Shown: positions 35,495-44,052 of the stretch, piece by piece
Layout: the number at the start of each line of letters is the position of its first letter
Numbering within the stretch: the first letter of the stretch is position 1
Assembly (NCBI RefSeq): GCF_001021025.1
Contig: NZ_CP011541.1
Span: forward strand, 1,612,001 to 1,676,000
Direction: 5' to 3'
Length of the DNA stretch: 64,000 nt
DNA from: Corynebacterium epidermidicanis
Lineage (GTDB): Bacteria; Actinomycetota; Actinomycetes; Mycobacteriales; Mycobacteriaceae
Position numbers and translations under genes: made by a program
Notes under the pieces: model-generated
Told to the model about the DNA's origin: nothing
The model's database searches: none
The model's input: the letters and a program-made list of their open reading frames with translations, nothing else

Positions 35495-36812
35495 GTGCAC
35501 AGCTCACATCTTCGCAAGTTCGCCCGCAAAAATACGCTGACTTTTCTGCTGGCTTTCGGAATTTTTCTTGGGACGGGACTTCTAGTTCTGCACCCAAGTT
35601 TTGGCGTCCTTTCGGCAGCTGGGCCATCGACTAGCGAATACGTGAGCGATTCAGGGTACCCAGACATCCAGACGAAGCATATAATCGACAAAACTGCCCA
35701 GATCGAAACCCAATACCCGGTCACCTCGAATGCCACACTAAACGCGGAGCTAGAAGCCTACATCGACGCCACTCCCGGGAATAAAAAAGGCTACGAACTG
35801 TCCTACCTCAATGACCAGTTACTTTCGGTGGTCGTGGTAGCAAAGCTAGACGACGGCAGCCCGCAGCGCACTCCCCCCAACGACCTTCTCGCGAGTGGAC
35901 GGCAAAGCCCTAACAGTGGCAGGCCTCATGCATGACAGTGAATCGATCCAAGCCTTCCATGCGTACGCGCGGGGGCAGCTGCTGAATTGGGCACAATCTC
36001 AAAGGCCACTGTCAGAACAACAACGCCAGCTAATCCAGCACCATGAGTTCGACAACTTCGGGATCACAGATGGCAATAAGCTAGTTTTCCAAATTCCCGA
36101 GCCAATCGCAGGCACAACAACCGACTTCACCTTACCTGCGGAAAACCTGCGCCCCTACCTAACTGCAGAGAGCGCATTTGGGCTTTTGGGCTTGCCGGAA
36201 CAGGCCCCTGCCCGCGACCTGAGTCAGTGCCCACACAACTGCGTGGCAATCACCTACGATGATGGTCCGGAAGACGCGACTCCCCGGGTCCTTGATGCCC
36301 TGCAGAAGCGAGGCGCCCACGCAACCTTCTTCACCATCGGTCAAAAGGTCGCGCTTCGCCCCGAAATGGTCCAACGCATCGTTGCCGAGGGCAACGAGGT
36401 TGGCAACCATTCCTGGAGCCACCCAAAACTAAACACGCTTACTGCCGGACAGATCTCTTATCAGCTCTCAGATACAAACAACGCCATCAACAAAGCAATC
36501 GGTACCACTCCCAAAGTAATGCGCCCACCTTATGGAGCAACCAATAGCACTGTCGCCGCCGTAGCCGAAAGCTTTGGCCAATCAGTAGTGATGTGGACCA
36601 TCGACTCCAAGGACTGGTTGAACCGCGACCCACAAATAGTTTGTTCCCGCGCGGTCGACAGCGCTCAGCCCGGATCAATCATCCTGATGCACGACATGCA
36701 CAACACCACTGCGGATGCCACTCCTTGCGTAATTGAGGGGCTCCAGCAGCGAGGCTTCACGCTGGTGACGGTGAGCGAACTCAAGCACAGTCAATCTTGG
36801 GACGGAAAGTAG
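35495..36812 (+). pseudogene. Polysaccharide deacetylase (NodB-type), interrupted by a frameshift
   Basis: Exported carbohydrate esterase family 4 protein. The first part (GTG 35495 preceded by TGGAAG; signal anchor FLLAFGIFLGTGLLVL) runs in one frame to about 35878. The rest, from GKALTVAGLMHDSES, is in the +1 frame to 36812. Removing one C from the six-C run at 35873-35878 joins them into one ~438-aa protein. The catalytic domain is intact: ITYDDGPE (Asp pair), NHSWSHP (metal His), RPPYGA and ILMHDMH. Either it is a strain-specific pseudogene, a slippage-controlled gene or a sequencing error. Intact, it would de-N-acetylate peptidoglycan or another glycan. Confidence 0.75.
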
Positions 36813-36817
36813 CTCGG

Positions 36818-37156
36818 CTAGAGGGCTTGATCTCCTCGTTCACCAGTGCGGATTCGCACGGCATCTTCCACCCGGGTCACCCAGATTTTTCCATCGCCGA
36901 CTTTGCCGGTCCGGGCTGATTTCACAATGGCATCGATGACCTGCTCGACGAACTGCTCGTGAATGAGCACCTCGATTTTGGATTTCGCCACATAGTCCGG
37001 CGTGTAGGTCGCCCCACGGTAGACCTCACTATGGCTCTTTTGCATTCCGAACCCCTGGACTTCGGAAACAGTCATGCCGTGGCACCCCAGGTCAGTGAGT
37101 GCCGCGCGGACGTCGTCAAGCATAAAGGGCTGGATTACAGCACTGATGAGGAGCAT
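36818..37156 (-). CDS. glnK: PII nitrogen-regulatory protein GlnK
   Basis: Trimeric PII protein of 112 aa that senses nitrogen/energy status and blocks the ammonium channel. The T-loop modification residue Tyr51 is present (RGATYTPDY), and the C-terminal signature KVGDGKIWVTRVEDAVRIRTGE is intact. The start overlaps the amtB stop (TAATG). In C. glutamicum GlnK is adenylylated at Tyr51 by GlnD, encoded next in the operon; no glnD follows here. Confidence 0.96.
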   Translation of the reverse strand: MLLISAVIQPFMLDDVRAALTDLGCHGMTVSEVQGFGMQKSHSEVYRGATYTPDYVAKSKIEVLIHEQFVEQVIDAIVKSARTGKVGDGKIWVTRVEDAVRIRTGERGDQAL

Positions 37157-38457
37157 TACTTACCTTCCATTCCAAGGGCGTCGTAGGCGGTTTCGCCGTG
37201 CACGTGAGCATCAATACCGCCGTGTTCGATAGCCCGATCAACACGCCAGCCCATTACCTTTTCGAGGATCCAACCAATAATCGCGGTGAGTACACCCGTG
37301 TAGAGCATCGTCGCAGCTGCCACGACAATCTGCACGATTAACAGCTTGAGGCCGTACCAGCCGCCGCCCATAAACAGGCCGATGTGATCGGCGAGCAGCG
37401 CAAGGCCAATTGTGCCCCAGATACCGGCGACGAGGTGCACGCCGACAACATCGAGGGAGTCATCAAACTTAAACCGAAACTTCAAAGCAACGCCAAGTGC
37501 CGCGAGAATCCCACCGATGAATCCAAGCACCAGAGAGGTTACCGGGTTTAAGACGCCTGCCGCGGGTGTGATGGATACCAGTCCAGCAACAATGCCGGAG
37601 GCAGCGCCGAGTGATGTCGCGTGACCGTCTCGGAGCTTCTCAGCAAGCAACCAGCCGAGGATACCCGCTGCCGCCGCGCAGGTGGTGTTGAGTGTTGCTA
37701 GTCCTGCGAGCCAGCTCGCACTGTGCGCCGATCCGCCATTGAATCCGAACCAACCAAACCACAGCAACGCCGCACCCAACATCACGAAGGGAAGGTTGTG
37801 CGGTCGGTGCGCCGTCTTCAAGAAGGTGTGCCGGCGGCCTACACAAATAGCCAATAAAAGCGCTGCTGTACCGGCGGAAATGTGAATTGCAATACCACCT
37901 GCGAAATCAACCGGTGGCACCGCTGCTTCTTCACCATCACGCCCGAACATCCACCCCGAGAGAGATTCGGCCTTCTCCGATAGAAATCCACCTCCCCACA
38001 CCATGTGTACAAGCGGGAAATACACAAAAGTGGACCACAAACCAGTGAAGACAAGCCAGGTACCGAACTTCACGCGGTCAGCCAACGCTCCAGAAATCAA
38101 GGCGCAGGCGATCACCGCGAAGGTGAGCTGGTAGCCCACCTCGATCACCTTTGGATAACCGAACGAGGACATGATCGGCGCATCGGCCGTACCAATAGTG
38201 TTGCGCAACCCAAAATATTCGAAGGGATTGCCAAAAATGCCCAATACTGATTGATCACCGTAGGACATTGACCAGCCCCACAACACGTACACCACAGTGA
38301 CAACACCCAGCGAACCGAAAGACATCATCATCATGTTGAGCACCGATTTTTGGCGGGACATGCCACCATAAAACAGCGCGAGCGCCGGTGTCATGAAGAG
38401 CACCAACGCTGTCGAAATTAACATCCACGGGATGTTTGCTAGATTCTCCGCATTCAC
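37156..38457 (-). CDS. amtB: Ammonium channel AmtB
   Basis: Polytopic Amt/Rh family channel, 433 aa, about eleven helices. The pore twin-histidine segments appear as AIHISAGTAALLLA and GVHLVAGIWGTIG. The N-terminus MNAENLANIPWML is periplasmic. Coupled to glnK by a one-base overlap, the classic amtB-glnK pair for ammonium uptake at low external nitrogen. Upstream lie 150 bp of promoter DNA and then the MITE-like insertion. I do not find a convincing AmtR site. Confidence 0.96.
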   Translation of the reverse strand: MNAENLANIPWMLISTALVLFMTPALALFYGGMSRQKSVLNMMMMSFGSLGVVTVVYVLWGWSMSYGDQSVLGIFGNPFEYFGLRNTIGTADAPIMSSFGYPKVIEVGYQLTFAVIACALISGALADRVKFGTWLVFTGLWSTFVYFPLVHMVWGGGFLSEKAESLSGWMFGRDGEEAAVPPVDFAGGIAIHISAGTAALLLAICVGRRHTFLKTAHRPHNLPFVMLGAALLWFGWFGFNGGSAHSASWLAGLATLNTTCAAAAGILGWLLAEKLRDGHATSLGAASGIVAGLVSITPAAGVLNPVTSLVLGFIGGILAALGVALKFRFKFDDSLDVVGVHLVAGIWGTIGLALLADHIGLFMGGGWYGLKLLIVQIVVAAATMLYTGVLTAIIGWILEKVMGWRVDRAIEHGGIDAHVHGETAYDALGMEGK

Positions 38458-38603
38458 GACGGGCTCCCTTTTCTCTCTTAACCCACAAAGGGCCCATCGA
38501 CTCTGAAACTAATACATCTAATTTAGGACTCCTGTTCCTGCATAAGAATTTCTAATCCGGGTTTTATTCACGGTCTTTCAATAGCAGCTGCTTACGCAAA
38601 GAA
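38458..38603 (-). promoter_or_regulatory. amtB upstream region
   Basis: A+T-rich 146 bp directly upstream of amtB, bounded by the repeat insertion. The binding site before ATG is GGGAG (in AAAAGGGAGCCC). No clear operator could be assigned. Confidence 0.4.
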
Positions 38604-38905
38604 CCTGCCTAGGGTTAAGTAAAGAAAAGTGTGTCTCTGATGTGCGTTTTCCGCAGTGTTGTTGGCCTGAAGCCAGTATTTACTGTGGTCTGGGAGCCGT
38701 AGCCCGCTCGATGTCGTCCCTTCGGTGTAGTCGGACTACCGCTGCGGGATTATATTCATGAAAAAACGCTGCTCTACGTAGTCGGACTACGCCGAAGCGA
38801 CGACATAGCACTTATGCAGCACACCCGCACCGCCGGCGACACGCCGACCGGACACACGTTTCTTTACTTACCCCCCTGCCTACGGATTTCCGCAGGCAGG
38901 TTCTT
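38599..38905 (-). terminator. Split ftsY terminator (original stem arms separated by the insertion)
   Basis: Arms AAGAACCTGCCT (38599-38610) and AGGCAGGTTCTT (38894-38905) are perfect reverse complements but now lie 283 bp apart. With the element removed they form a 12-bp stem continuing as CGGA/TCCG, followed on the minus strand by TTCTTTGCG. A residual 7-bp stem remains at 38875-38901. Confidence 0.75.
38604..38882. mobile_element. 263-bp MITE-like element flanked by an 8-bp target duplication (complete copy)
   Basis: The element spans 38612-38874. Its terminal inverted repeats are GGGTTAAGTAAAGAAAAGTGTGTC (left, first 20: GGGTTAAGTAAAGAAAAGTG) and the complement of CACACGTTTCTTTACTTACCCC (right). 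The direct repeat CCTGCCTA flanks it at 38604-38611 and 38875-38882. There is no open frame of use, so it is non-autonomous. The inner part is a 104-bp imperfect inverted repeat (38706-38809). Removing the element and one repeat restores a near-perfect hairpin that looks like the ftsY terminator. Confidence 0.85.
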
Positions 38906-38926
38906 CAGCTTTTCAATGCCTCATGG

Positions 38927-40489
38927 CTATGCCAACAGGGCGTCGACAAAGCTTTCTACCTCGAATGGAGCCAGGTGGTCTGCACCTTCACCGAGACCCA
39001 CGAGCTTCACCGGCACACCCAGCTCTTCTTGGACCTGGAAGACAATGCCGCCCTTCGCGGTGCCGTCCAGCTTGGTCAACACCACGCCGGTAATGTCCAC
39101 GACGTCGCGGAACGTGCGGGCCTGGATGAGGCCGTTCTGCCCGACGGTTGCGTCGAGGACCAGCAGAACCTCATCGACCTTGGCCTTTTTCTCCACCACG
39201 CGCTTGACCTTGCCCAGCTGATCCATCAGGCCAACCGAGGTGTGCAGGCGGCCGGCGGTATCAATCAGCACCACGTCGGCTTGGGTTTCCACGCCCTTCG
39301 CCACGGCATCGAACGCCACGGAAGCCGGATCTGCGCCCTCGGCGCCGCGGACAGTCTCCGCACCTACGCGACGCCCCCACGTCTCAAGCTGGTCAGCGGC
39401 AGCCGCACGGAAGGTATCAGCCGCGCCAAGAAGAACCTTATGCCCCATCGACACGAGCACACGGGCAAGCTTGCCGGTAGTAGTGGTCTTACCGGTGCCG
39501 TTCACACCGACCACCAAGACCACCGCAGGCTTGCCTTCATAAGGCATCGCCTTGATCGAACGATCCAGCTCTGGGCGCCCAATCTCAATCAGCGTCTCGC
39601 GCAGCATGGCCTTCGCCTCTGCCTCGGAAGACACGCCTCGCTCGGCGATCTTTTCGCGCAGCATCTCAACTGCTTTCACCGAGGTGTTAGCACCAAGGTC
39701 AGCCATGATGAGCTGATCTTCGATTTCTTCCCACGCATCCTCGTCAAGGTCACCTGCGGAAAGCATGCCCAGCACTGACTGCCCCAGGAAGTTGTTCGAC
39801 TTAGCGAGCTTGCCACGCAGCTTACCCAGGCGCCCCGCTGCGGGTTCAATCTCGTCCAACGGCTGCGGTGCCGGCACAGGCTCGGTATCAGGGGCCGGGG
39901 TCTGTGCTAGCGCAGCCTCGGCACCCTCAGCGGTAGCGCTCGCAGCTACGGCGGCTTCCTCAGCCTCCGCTGCGATGTCCGCTTCCGCGGGCTTATCGAC
40001 GGCCTCTTCCACATCTTCCTCAGGCATCAGAGACGCTGCAGCCGGTTCAGTATGCACCGGTTCGACCTCCGCCACAGCCTCGACCTCATCGGATTTATCT
40101 TCGCGTTCGACTTTGCGCAAGGTCATCGGCTCTGGTTCCACTGGTTGTGGCTGATGTGCAGGTTCGGCAGGCGCTGCTGGCCCGGAAGGAGCTACTGGTT
40201 GCACCGGATCCTTAACCTGCGGTGCCTGTTGAGCTTGAATTGGCGTCGTTTCTGCCAACTGCTGATTAGGAAGCAGTTCTTGTTTCTGCTTCGCGGGCGC
40301 AAAGTTGAACCCACTCTGAGCCGTGTAATTACCGCTCTTTTCTTGCTGGGTAAGTTCTTTTGTCTTCTCGTTGTCCTTGGAGAACGAAATTGTCTTTGCC
40401 TTTTTGCGTTGGTTTCCGAGCACCACGAGGAGCACAACCAAAAGCAGCAGGACAACAACCGCACCAATAATGAGATAAGTGGTATTCAT
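38927..40489 (-). CDS. ftsY: Signal recognition particle receptor FtsY
   Basis: Membrane receptor for Ffh-ribosome complexes. The start MNTTYLIIGAVV gives a single N-terminal membrane helix (about 5-28); ATGs at 40498 and an upstream frame to 40516 are alternatives. A long acidic A domain rich in Glu, Ala and Pro (about 60-220) precedes the NG GTPase domain with GVNGTGKTTT, GAADTFRAAA, DTAGR and TKLDGTAKGG. Length is about 520 aa. A transmembrane anchor is usual for actinobacterial FtsY. Confidence 0.95.
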   Translation of the reverse strand: MNTTYLIIGAVVVLLLLVVLLVVLGNQRKKAKTISFSKDNEKTKELTQQEKSGNYTAQSGFNFAPAKQKQELLPNQQLAETTPIQAQQAPQVKDPVQPVAPSGPAAPAEPAHQPQPVEPEPMTLRKVEREDKSDEVEAVAEVEPVHTEPAAASLMPEEDVEEAVDKPAEADIAAEAEEAAVAASATAEGAEAALAQTPAPDTEPVPAPQPLDEIEPAAGRLGKLRGKLAKSNNFLGQSVLGMLSAGDLDEDAWEEIEDQLIMADLGANTSVKAVEMLREKIAERGVSSEAEAKAMLRETLIEIGRPELDRSIKAMPYEGKPAVVLVVGVNGTGKTTTTGKLARVLVSMGHKVLLGAADTFRAAAADQLETWGRRVGAETVRGAEGADPASVAFDAVAKGVETQADVVLIDTAGRLHTSVGLMDQLGKVKRVVEKKAKVDEVLLVLDATVGQNGLIQARTFRDVVDITGVVLTKLDGTAKGGIVFQVQEELGVPVKLVGLGEGADHLAPFEVESFVDALLA

Positions 40490-40604
40490 GCTGTCCATAC
40501 TGTCAGGTTGAGGCACCGTCCTGCCACTTGAACCGAGCCAACAGAGCTTGCGGTGCCCAATCGTGCATCACTTTCCCCAAAAATGGGGAGAATCGCGAGC
40601 GGAG

Positions 40605-43600
40605 CTAGATACCGGGGTACTTGACCGCCAACACCATCGCGTCGGCAGCAATCAGGTCGCCAGTCACCAGGTCCGGGACGATCTCGGCCAACTCCGCCCA
40701 ATAAGACGAGGCCTTCATCAGCAGTTTCGGCTTACCCATCAAGCCGTGCGCATGCATGCGCGCAGCCAACGCGAAAACCAACGAGGCAACGGGAGCCAAA
40801 GCCCAGTGGTTTTCCCGAGCATTCGTGTCTACCCCATCGAGCTTGTCGAAACGCACGCGCGCCGAGGCATAGATCGAACGATTATTGCCTTTGAGCGCTC
40901 TCAAGGTGCTGACCATCGTCTGGATCACGGTCTCGTCGGAAAGCAGCCGGGTGAGTTCGGCCCGCTTGTGGAAGGCTTCCATCACCGCGAGCAGACGGGC
41001 CGAGTCATCCATGATCGCGCCTGGTACGATATCGCCCTGCGCAAAAAGAACTTCCAACAGTGCCTTTTGCTGGGCCTCGTCCATGAGTGCAAGTTGGACG
41101 GTGCCGCGGTCAATGCACGCAGTATCCAGGGTGTTGTCTCGACCTGTTGCCAGTGCCTCCACCAATCTTTTACCTGCGATAGCCTCAAGCGCTTTGACTA
41201 CATCTCGGGTGCTTTCCTCGGCTTCGATCAAGGCAGGCAGCTGCCCCATGAGCTCTAAGGCTCCCATCCACGGGCTTCGGTGTGTCTCCGAAGTACCCAC
41301 GGATGCGAACTGGCCTAGAATCAATCCGGAGGCGATAATACGACCAGGCTGCTTTTCTGCAGGAACGAGCGAGGCTGACAAGCCATCAAGCGCTGCAGCC
41401 GGGTTCGAAGACAGCGCCGCCAACACTGCTTCCCGGTTGTGGTGTTCGCCCTTCCAGCTGGCCAAATAGTCCCACAGCACCGGCATGACGGCGGCGTCAT
41501 CCGGGGCCACTTCGCTCTCCCCAGCTAGGAAAGCCGACAACTGGGAAAAAACTTCCTCTTGATCTGCGAAGAATCCCGGCTGTACCACTCGCTGAGCGGC
41601 CGCAGTTGGCGCGTACGGAGCTCGCAACACATTAAACGGGTCCGAGGAATGCACATCAATGATGAGGTCGCCTGCCGCAACCAAATTCGCTGGCAGCGGT
41701 GTGCGCACACCCGCAATGTCAAGGGAAACCGCAGGCATCCACGGCGCTGTTGCCGACCACAGCCAAGCGGCCAGCGGCCGATCCGTGGCGAGACCAGTCA
41801 GGACGAGGTCACCGTCCTCGATGCTCATCGCCTCAAAATGCTGCAGCGTGTCAATATCAGCGAGGTTTACCGACGCCCGCTTTTTGCTACGCGGATCCGT
41901 CCATTCCAACTCGAGGCGCCCAGTCATCATCGTCGTGGCCAACTGAGCCATCGGTGCTGTGTACGTCACCCCATCCTGCGTGGTGAGCTTCACCGTACGC
42001 ACCGGCGCACCATGCTGGTTACGCAGGCTCACCATTGGCCGGCCCAAATTCGCACCCGCCCGGAGCCGCAGCGTCCCCTCGGCGTCCAGGTCCGCCGCCC
42101 GGCAGCTAATCCGGGTCGTACGCCACAATGCAGGCTTTCCGACGAGCGGAAGCTCAAACTGCAGACGTGGCGGAATAAACCTGATCGGCAACTGGTCGCC
42201 AGGATCGTTGGTCACCGCGAATGTCGCGTCCGCTGCATCCGGGGCGACTTCAATAGTGCGTGGCTGCACCTCAAATGGCTTCGTCGTGGGCTTGACCAGC
42301 AACACTGCTTCCGAAAGCCCACCTGCAGCTGGAATTCGAACGGATCGGACCAGGCCAGCGAAATCAGTGGCGGCAGCCATCCCTTCGACGATGGCGAACT
42401 CGTGGCGGAAAGACTCATTGCGCGGGCCACGTAAGCGCACTAGATACTCGCCAATCCACGGATCGTCGTAGGCCTCGGGGTCAAAAATGTCGAAGCTGCC
42501 ACCCTCCGCAGGGACTTCAACAGGCTCCTCCGAGGAGACCTCAACACCAGCTGCACCTACCCCGGCGAAGCTAGAGATAGACAGATACCAGGTTTCATCA
42601 GCGCCAGAAAGAGTCGGAGGGAAGTCCACAATGAGGCTAGCCGTATGCACGGGCAGCCCCGCGAGAGTGCGGAGATTCTCCACGGCCGGGCCTGGATCCC
42701 GGAAAGTGACGCGTTGACGCGGGCTGATTGCCCGCACCGGGCGGACCGGAGAAATCTGCTGCCCGGGGCGAACCGCCTGGAGCGAATCAGCGCGAGAGGT
42801 GTCGAGCACTCGACACACCCAGGAGTCCCAGCCCTCGACTGGGAATTCTTTCACGATTGGCAGTGGCTTGGACGTTACGACGTCGACAAGCTCGGTGTCC
42901 GCCGGGCACAACACCTGCAGCGATGAGTAGTGCACCGAAGCCTTAGCGGAAATGTCACGGCCCTTCGGATTGAACACCACAATCGGGTCATCGGAATTGA
43001 TCACGGGGACGTTCCAGGTGATCCCGTTCGTGGAGTCGACGACGGTCAGCTCGCGAATGGCATGGTCAAGGGTGATGTCCAGTAGCTCGGAATACTCCGA
43101 GGTGTCACCCCACGGACGGCCCGTTCGGAAGATGCGCGTGGTGCCTTCCTGGCTGACGCGCCACAGAATCTCGGCGCCGGCAGCAATGCGCTGTTCGGGC
43201 AGCCGCAGGCACACCTTCTGGCGCTCTGCGTCCAAAATGATCCGCGGACGCATTTCGCGAGTAGCTACGCCCACCGCGTTGCGCCGATCCACGGTGCCGG
43301 CAGGACGTTCCTTGAGCTCTTCGATCACCGAGTCTGCGATCAGCGGGGCCAGTTGCAAGTGAGAGCGGTCGCGGTCCAACCACGAGGTGGGGTGCTGCAA
43401 CGAGAAGTCACGCAGCTGCTCGATGCCTGCAAACACTTTGTCGTGGTGGCTCCCCTGTGGAAGGTCGAGGGTGCGGTGGTCGAAATCAGGGGCATCCATC
43501 GCCTCCAGCACCGCTGGGATTTTCGCCGAGGTGACGCCGGTGTGCAGCTCCAAGCTCTCTACGGGATCATCGGAAAACACCTCCAACCCGAGTTGGCTGA

Positions 43601-43970
43601 GCAAAGGGAGGATGCGGGAGGTGACGGCGTCGATTAGCGCTGGCGAGGGGGTAATTTCCAGCCCGCCGAGGTATTCCACCGGAAAGTTTTCCGGAGCGAC
43701 CATCCGGGAGGCGCGTTTGATGAGTGTGGTCGCGGTGAGGGCCGGCATGACGTCGATGAGGGCACCGAAGTCCGCACCTGCAGAGAGCTGACGGCGCACG
43801 AAAGTGCCAAAGAAGCGCTCGATGCGTTGGAGCTCGTCGCGGGAGAGGCCAGAGTTTGGGAAAAAGTCGATGTCGCTTAGTGTTTGGGAAAGTTGAAGTT
43901 CTGTTTGTGAGGCCCAGCCCAGCAGCGAGTCCATGGGATCGGCGATGGGATGTGCTCCAGAGGCGCTCAT
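40605..43970 (-). CDS. Large conserved-looking cytoplasmic protein of unknown function (1121 aa)
   Basis: Not recognised. There is no signal peptide and no membrane helix. The N-terminal ~200 residues look helical. Residues about 200-850 are rich in beta-type, Pro/Val/Asp-containing stretches resembling repeated sandwich modules (for example RPRIILDAERQKVCLRLPEQ, then SVHYSSLQVLCP). The C-terminal ~250 residues return to Ala/Leu-rich helix. The SD AGGTAGGAAA precedes ATG. It lies 82 bp downstream of smc and upstream of ftsY, all on one strand, so co-expression with smc is plausible. Base composition and codon use match neighbours, so it looks resident. A weak hairpin (TCCCCA/TGGGGA, 40574-40589) follows. 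Confidence 0.8.
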   Translation of the reverse strand: MSASGAHPIADPMDSLLGWASQTELQLSQTLSDIDFFPNSGLSRDELQRIERFFGTFVRRQLSAGADFGALIDVMPALTATTLIKRASRMVAPENFPVEYLGGLEITPSPALIDAVTSRILPLLSQLGLEVFSDDPVESLELHTGVTSAKIPAVLEAMDAPDFDHRTLDLPQGSHHDKVFAGIEQLRDFSLQHPTSWLDRDRSHLQLAPLIADSVIEELKERPAGTVDRRNAVGVATREMRPRIILDAERQKVCLRLPEQRIAAGAEILWRVSQEGTTRIFRTGRPWGDTSEYSELLDITLDHAIRELTVVDSTNGITWNVPVINSDDPIVVFNPKGRDISAKASVHYSSLQVLCPADTELVDVVTSKPLPIVKEFPVEGWDSWVCRVLDTSRADSLQAVRPGQQISPVRPVRAISPRQRVTFRDPGPAVENLRTLAGLPVHTASLIVDFPPTLSGADETWYLSISSFAGVGAAGVEVSSEEPVEVPAEGGSFDIFDPEAYDDPWIGEYLVRLRGPRNESFRHEFAIVEGMAAATDFAGLVRSVRIPAAGGLSEAVLLVKPTTKPFEVQPRTIEVAPDAADATFAVTNDPGDQLPIRFIPPRLQFELPLVGKPALWRTTRISCRAADLDAEGTLRLRAGANLGRPMVSLRNQHGAPVRTVKLTTQDGVTYTAPMAQLATTMMTGRLELEWTDPRSKKRASVNLADIDTLQHFEAMSIEDGDLVLTGLATDRPLAAWLWSATAPWMPAVSLDIAGVRTPLPANLVAAGDLIIDVHSSDPFNVLRAPYAPTAAAQRVVQPGFFADQEEVFSQLSAFLAGESEVAPDDAAVMPVLWDYLASWKGEHHNREAVLAALSSNPAAALDGLSASLVPAEKQPGRIIASGLILGQFASVGTSETHRSPWMGALELMGQLPALIEAEESTRDVVKALEAIAGKRLVEALATGRDNTLDTACIDRGTVQLALMDEAQQKALLEVLFAQGDIVPGAIMDDSARLLAVMEAFHKRAELTRLLSDETVIQTMVSTLRALKGNNRSIYASARVRFDKLDGVDTNARENHWALAPVASLVFALAARMHAHGLMGKPKLLMKASSYWAELAEIVPDLVTGDLIAADAMVLAVKYPGI

Positions 43971-44052
43971 CGGGTTTTTTCCTACCTTTTCAATTCATAA
44001 AATGGCCAGATTACTTCGGTGGCAGAGTTGCCTTTCCAGCATAGCGGGCAAC

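Noticed and set aside
38458..38603. Possible AmtR operator upstream of amtB
   Set aside because: The closest sequence (CTAATACATCTAAT) departs from CTAT-N6-ATAG at too many key bases to be called.
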